The notes under the pieces were generated by a model. That model worked only from the letters and a program-made list of their open reading frames with translations, had not been told where the DNA came from and ran no database searches. From assembly GCF_001595965.1 (NCBI RefSeq), contig NZ_LOJI01000001.1, forward strand, positions 526,178 through 590,177: a DNA stretch of 64,000 nucleotides, written 5' to 3'. Within the stretch, counting starts at the first letter, position 1. Each line of letters starts with the position of its first letter. Both the position numbers and the translations under genes were made by a program. Source of the DNA: Polynucleobacter yangtzensis (GTDB lineage Bacteria; Pseudomonadota; Gammaproteobacteria; Burkholderiales; Burkholderiaceae). Shown one piece after another: positions 63,107 through 64,000 of the stretch.

Positions 63107-63307
63107 GTTATTGATTAAGCTAGGTTATTAAGTGTACACGCCGTTATTTATCCGCCCAAATGTCTATAAATTCGGTTCAAAATATGCAGATATTGTTTGA
63201 ATGAGGTTTTTTGTGGGCGCTTTTATGAAGAGATCCACGTAGAAAGTAAAATACTAGAAAGCGCCGCTATATTTACAGCGTTAATCCTAGCGAACAAGGT
63301 GGACCTA

Positions 63308-64000
63308 TTGGCTCATAAGAAAAAATCAGATAGCAATTTTTTAGTGGCAGGCGTAGTCCGAAATTGCGCAAATCACGTCAAAAGTGACGTGAAAAAAATT
63401 CAAGATGCGTTGGCAGGTGTTCACAATGTTAGTTGGCTATTGGTTGAGTCTGATAGTGATGATCAGACGGTAGATGTATTAAAGGGTCTGAAAAATGAAA
63501 TAACCAATTTCGATTTTATGACCGTAGGTACTTTGCGCGATCAGATGCCTATAAGAACCGATCGGCTTGCATATTGTCGCAATACTTTTTTAGAGGCGAT
63601 TCGGTCGCAAGAGAAGTATCGCAATATTGACTATGTCCTAGTCTCGGATTTTGATGGAATGAATACGCACCTTACACCTGCTTCAATTGATAGCTGCTGG
63701 GAGCGTGATGACTGGGACGTTTGTACTGCCAATCAAGACGGACCTTATTACGATGTGTGGACCATTAGGCATCCATTTTGGTCGCCTAATGATTGTTACG
63801 AGCAATATCGTTATATGTTGAGCTTAAAGGTAAGAGCTTTTGTTGCCTACTATGACGCAGTTTACTCTCGGATGATTACAATCCCTAAAAATGCAGAATG
63901 GATTGAGGTGGATGCAGCCTTTGGCGGCCTTGCGATTTATAAAAGAGAGGCGATTATTTCTTCAAGATATGCTGGCATTACGGAGGCTGGTGTAGAAATT
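63308..64000 (+). CDS. Partial glycosyltransferase, paralogue of the gene at 12107 (runs off the window)
   Basis: 231 codons are present. Landmarks are FLVAGVVRNCANHVK, LVESDSDDQTVDVLKGL, IRTDRLAYCRNTFLEAI, VSDFDGMNTHLTPASI, YYDVWTIRHPFWSPNDC and EVDAAFGGLAIYKREAI, each lining up in order with the 12107 protein (RNVAHTI, VESDSSDDT, RRTDRIALCRN, ADLDGMNALVTPA, YYDIWGLSHPYWNP, EVDSAFGGLGIY). TTG 63308 is chosen because AAGGTGG precedes it; no ATG lies upstream in the conserved region. The acidic DFDG is the likely metal site. Donor unknown. Confidence 0.65.
   Translation, partial: MAHKKKSDSNFLVAGVVRNCANHVKSDVKKIQDALAGVHNVSWLLVESDSDDQTVDVLKGLKNEITNFDFMTVGTLRDQMPIRTDRLAYCRNTFLEAIRSQEKYRNIDYVLVSDFDGMNTHLTPASIDSCWERDDWDVCTANQDGPYYDVWTIRHPFWSPNDCYEQYRYMLSLKVRAFVAYYDAVYSRMITIPKNAEWIEVDAAFGGLAIYKREAIISSRYAGITEAGVEI

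Overview
The window looks like chromosomal DNA of a small-genome freshwater betaproteobacterium, most likely Polynucleobacter or a close relative in Burkholderiaceae. This is inferred from familiar gene neighbourhoods (yqgE-ruvX-pyrR-pyrB; ribBA-ribH-nusB; tolQRAB-pal-cpoB-queC; exbB-exbD-lpxK-trm112-kdsB-adk; glyA-nrdR), moderate-to-low GC, short intergenic gaps and many TTG/GTG starts coupled to the preceding stop. No database search was possible. No rRNA, tRNA, CRISPR array, prophage or insertion sequence was seen.

Layout. 0-5.9 kb: housekeeping genes (apaH, phrB, a YdcF-like protein, yqgE, ruvX, pyrR, pyrB). 5.9-17.8 kb: surface-polysaccharide block 1, with six or seven varied glycosyltransferases (including two fucosyltransferase-like genes), the complete dTDP-L-rhamnose pathway (rfbBDAC) and heptosyltransferase waaC. 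17.8-22.7 kb: a TolC-family porin, uppP, a DUF2721 protein, UDP-glucuronate decarboxylase and trmB. 22.7-30.1 kb: gabD, then the riboflavin genes ribBA, ribH, nusB and, on the other strand, ribD and ribE; four minor pseudopilin genes lie between the two rib groups. 30.1-31.1 kb: a lone StbD/Phd-like antitoxin divergent from a HigB-HigA toxin-antitoxin pair. 31.1-36.5 kb: queC and the Tol-Pal envelope system. 36.6-39.0 kb: glyA, nrdR and a second toxin-antitoxin pair (RelE-superfamily toxin plus HTH antidote). 39-44 kb: a GMD-like epimerase, adk, kdsB, a tiny Trm112-like gene, lpxK and exbDB. 44.4-53.6 kb: xseA, murB, a solitary nucleotidyltransferase-fold protein, yajQ, xerD, plsY, a MAPEG protein, folE, two lipoproteins, a HiPIP electron carrier and an HPP-family membrane protein. 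53.7-64 kb: polysaccharide block 2, with a DUF5672 protein plus a tiny coupled ORF, manC-gmd-fcl (GDP-mannose to GDP-L-fucose), an O-antigen ligase/polymerase, a Wzx flippase, glycosyltransferases, a WecG/TagA-type transferase and a truncated gene at the right edge.

How it fits together. The two polysaccharide blocks supply activated rhamnose, fucose and probably xylose. They also supply transferases, a flippase and a ligase/polymerase, while UppP, WaaC, LpxK and KdsB supply lipid carrier and LPS core functions. The fucosyltransferase-like genes of block 1 are likely users of the GDP-fucose made by block 2, about 45 kb away. The partial gene at the right edge is a clear paralogue of the transferase at 12.1 kb.

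Most interesting points. (1) higB appears to be read from a leaderless transcript whose promoter spacer holds a perfect 11-bp inverted repeat, with an orphan antitoxin on the other side. (2) A stand-alone nucleotidyltransferase-fold gene has two mirror-image dyads directly upstream. (3) The RibBA C-terminal half has lost the GTP-cyclohydrolase-II zinc cysteines. (4) A pilW-like gene seems to have lost its leader through an in-frame stop. (5) A Fur-box-like palindrome lies upstream of the HiPIP gene. (6) Paralogous transferases lie near the two outer limits of the polysaccharide loci.
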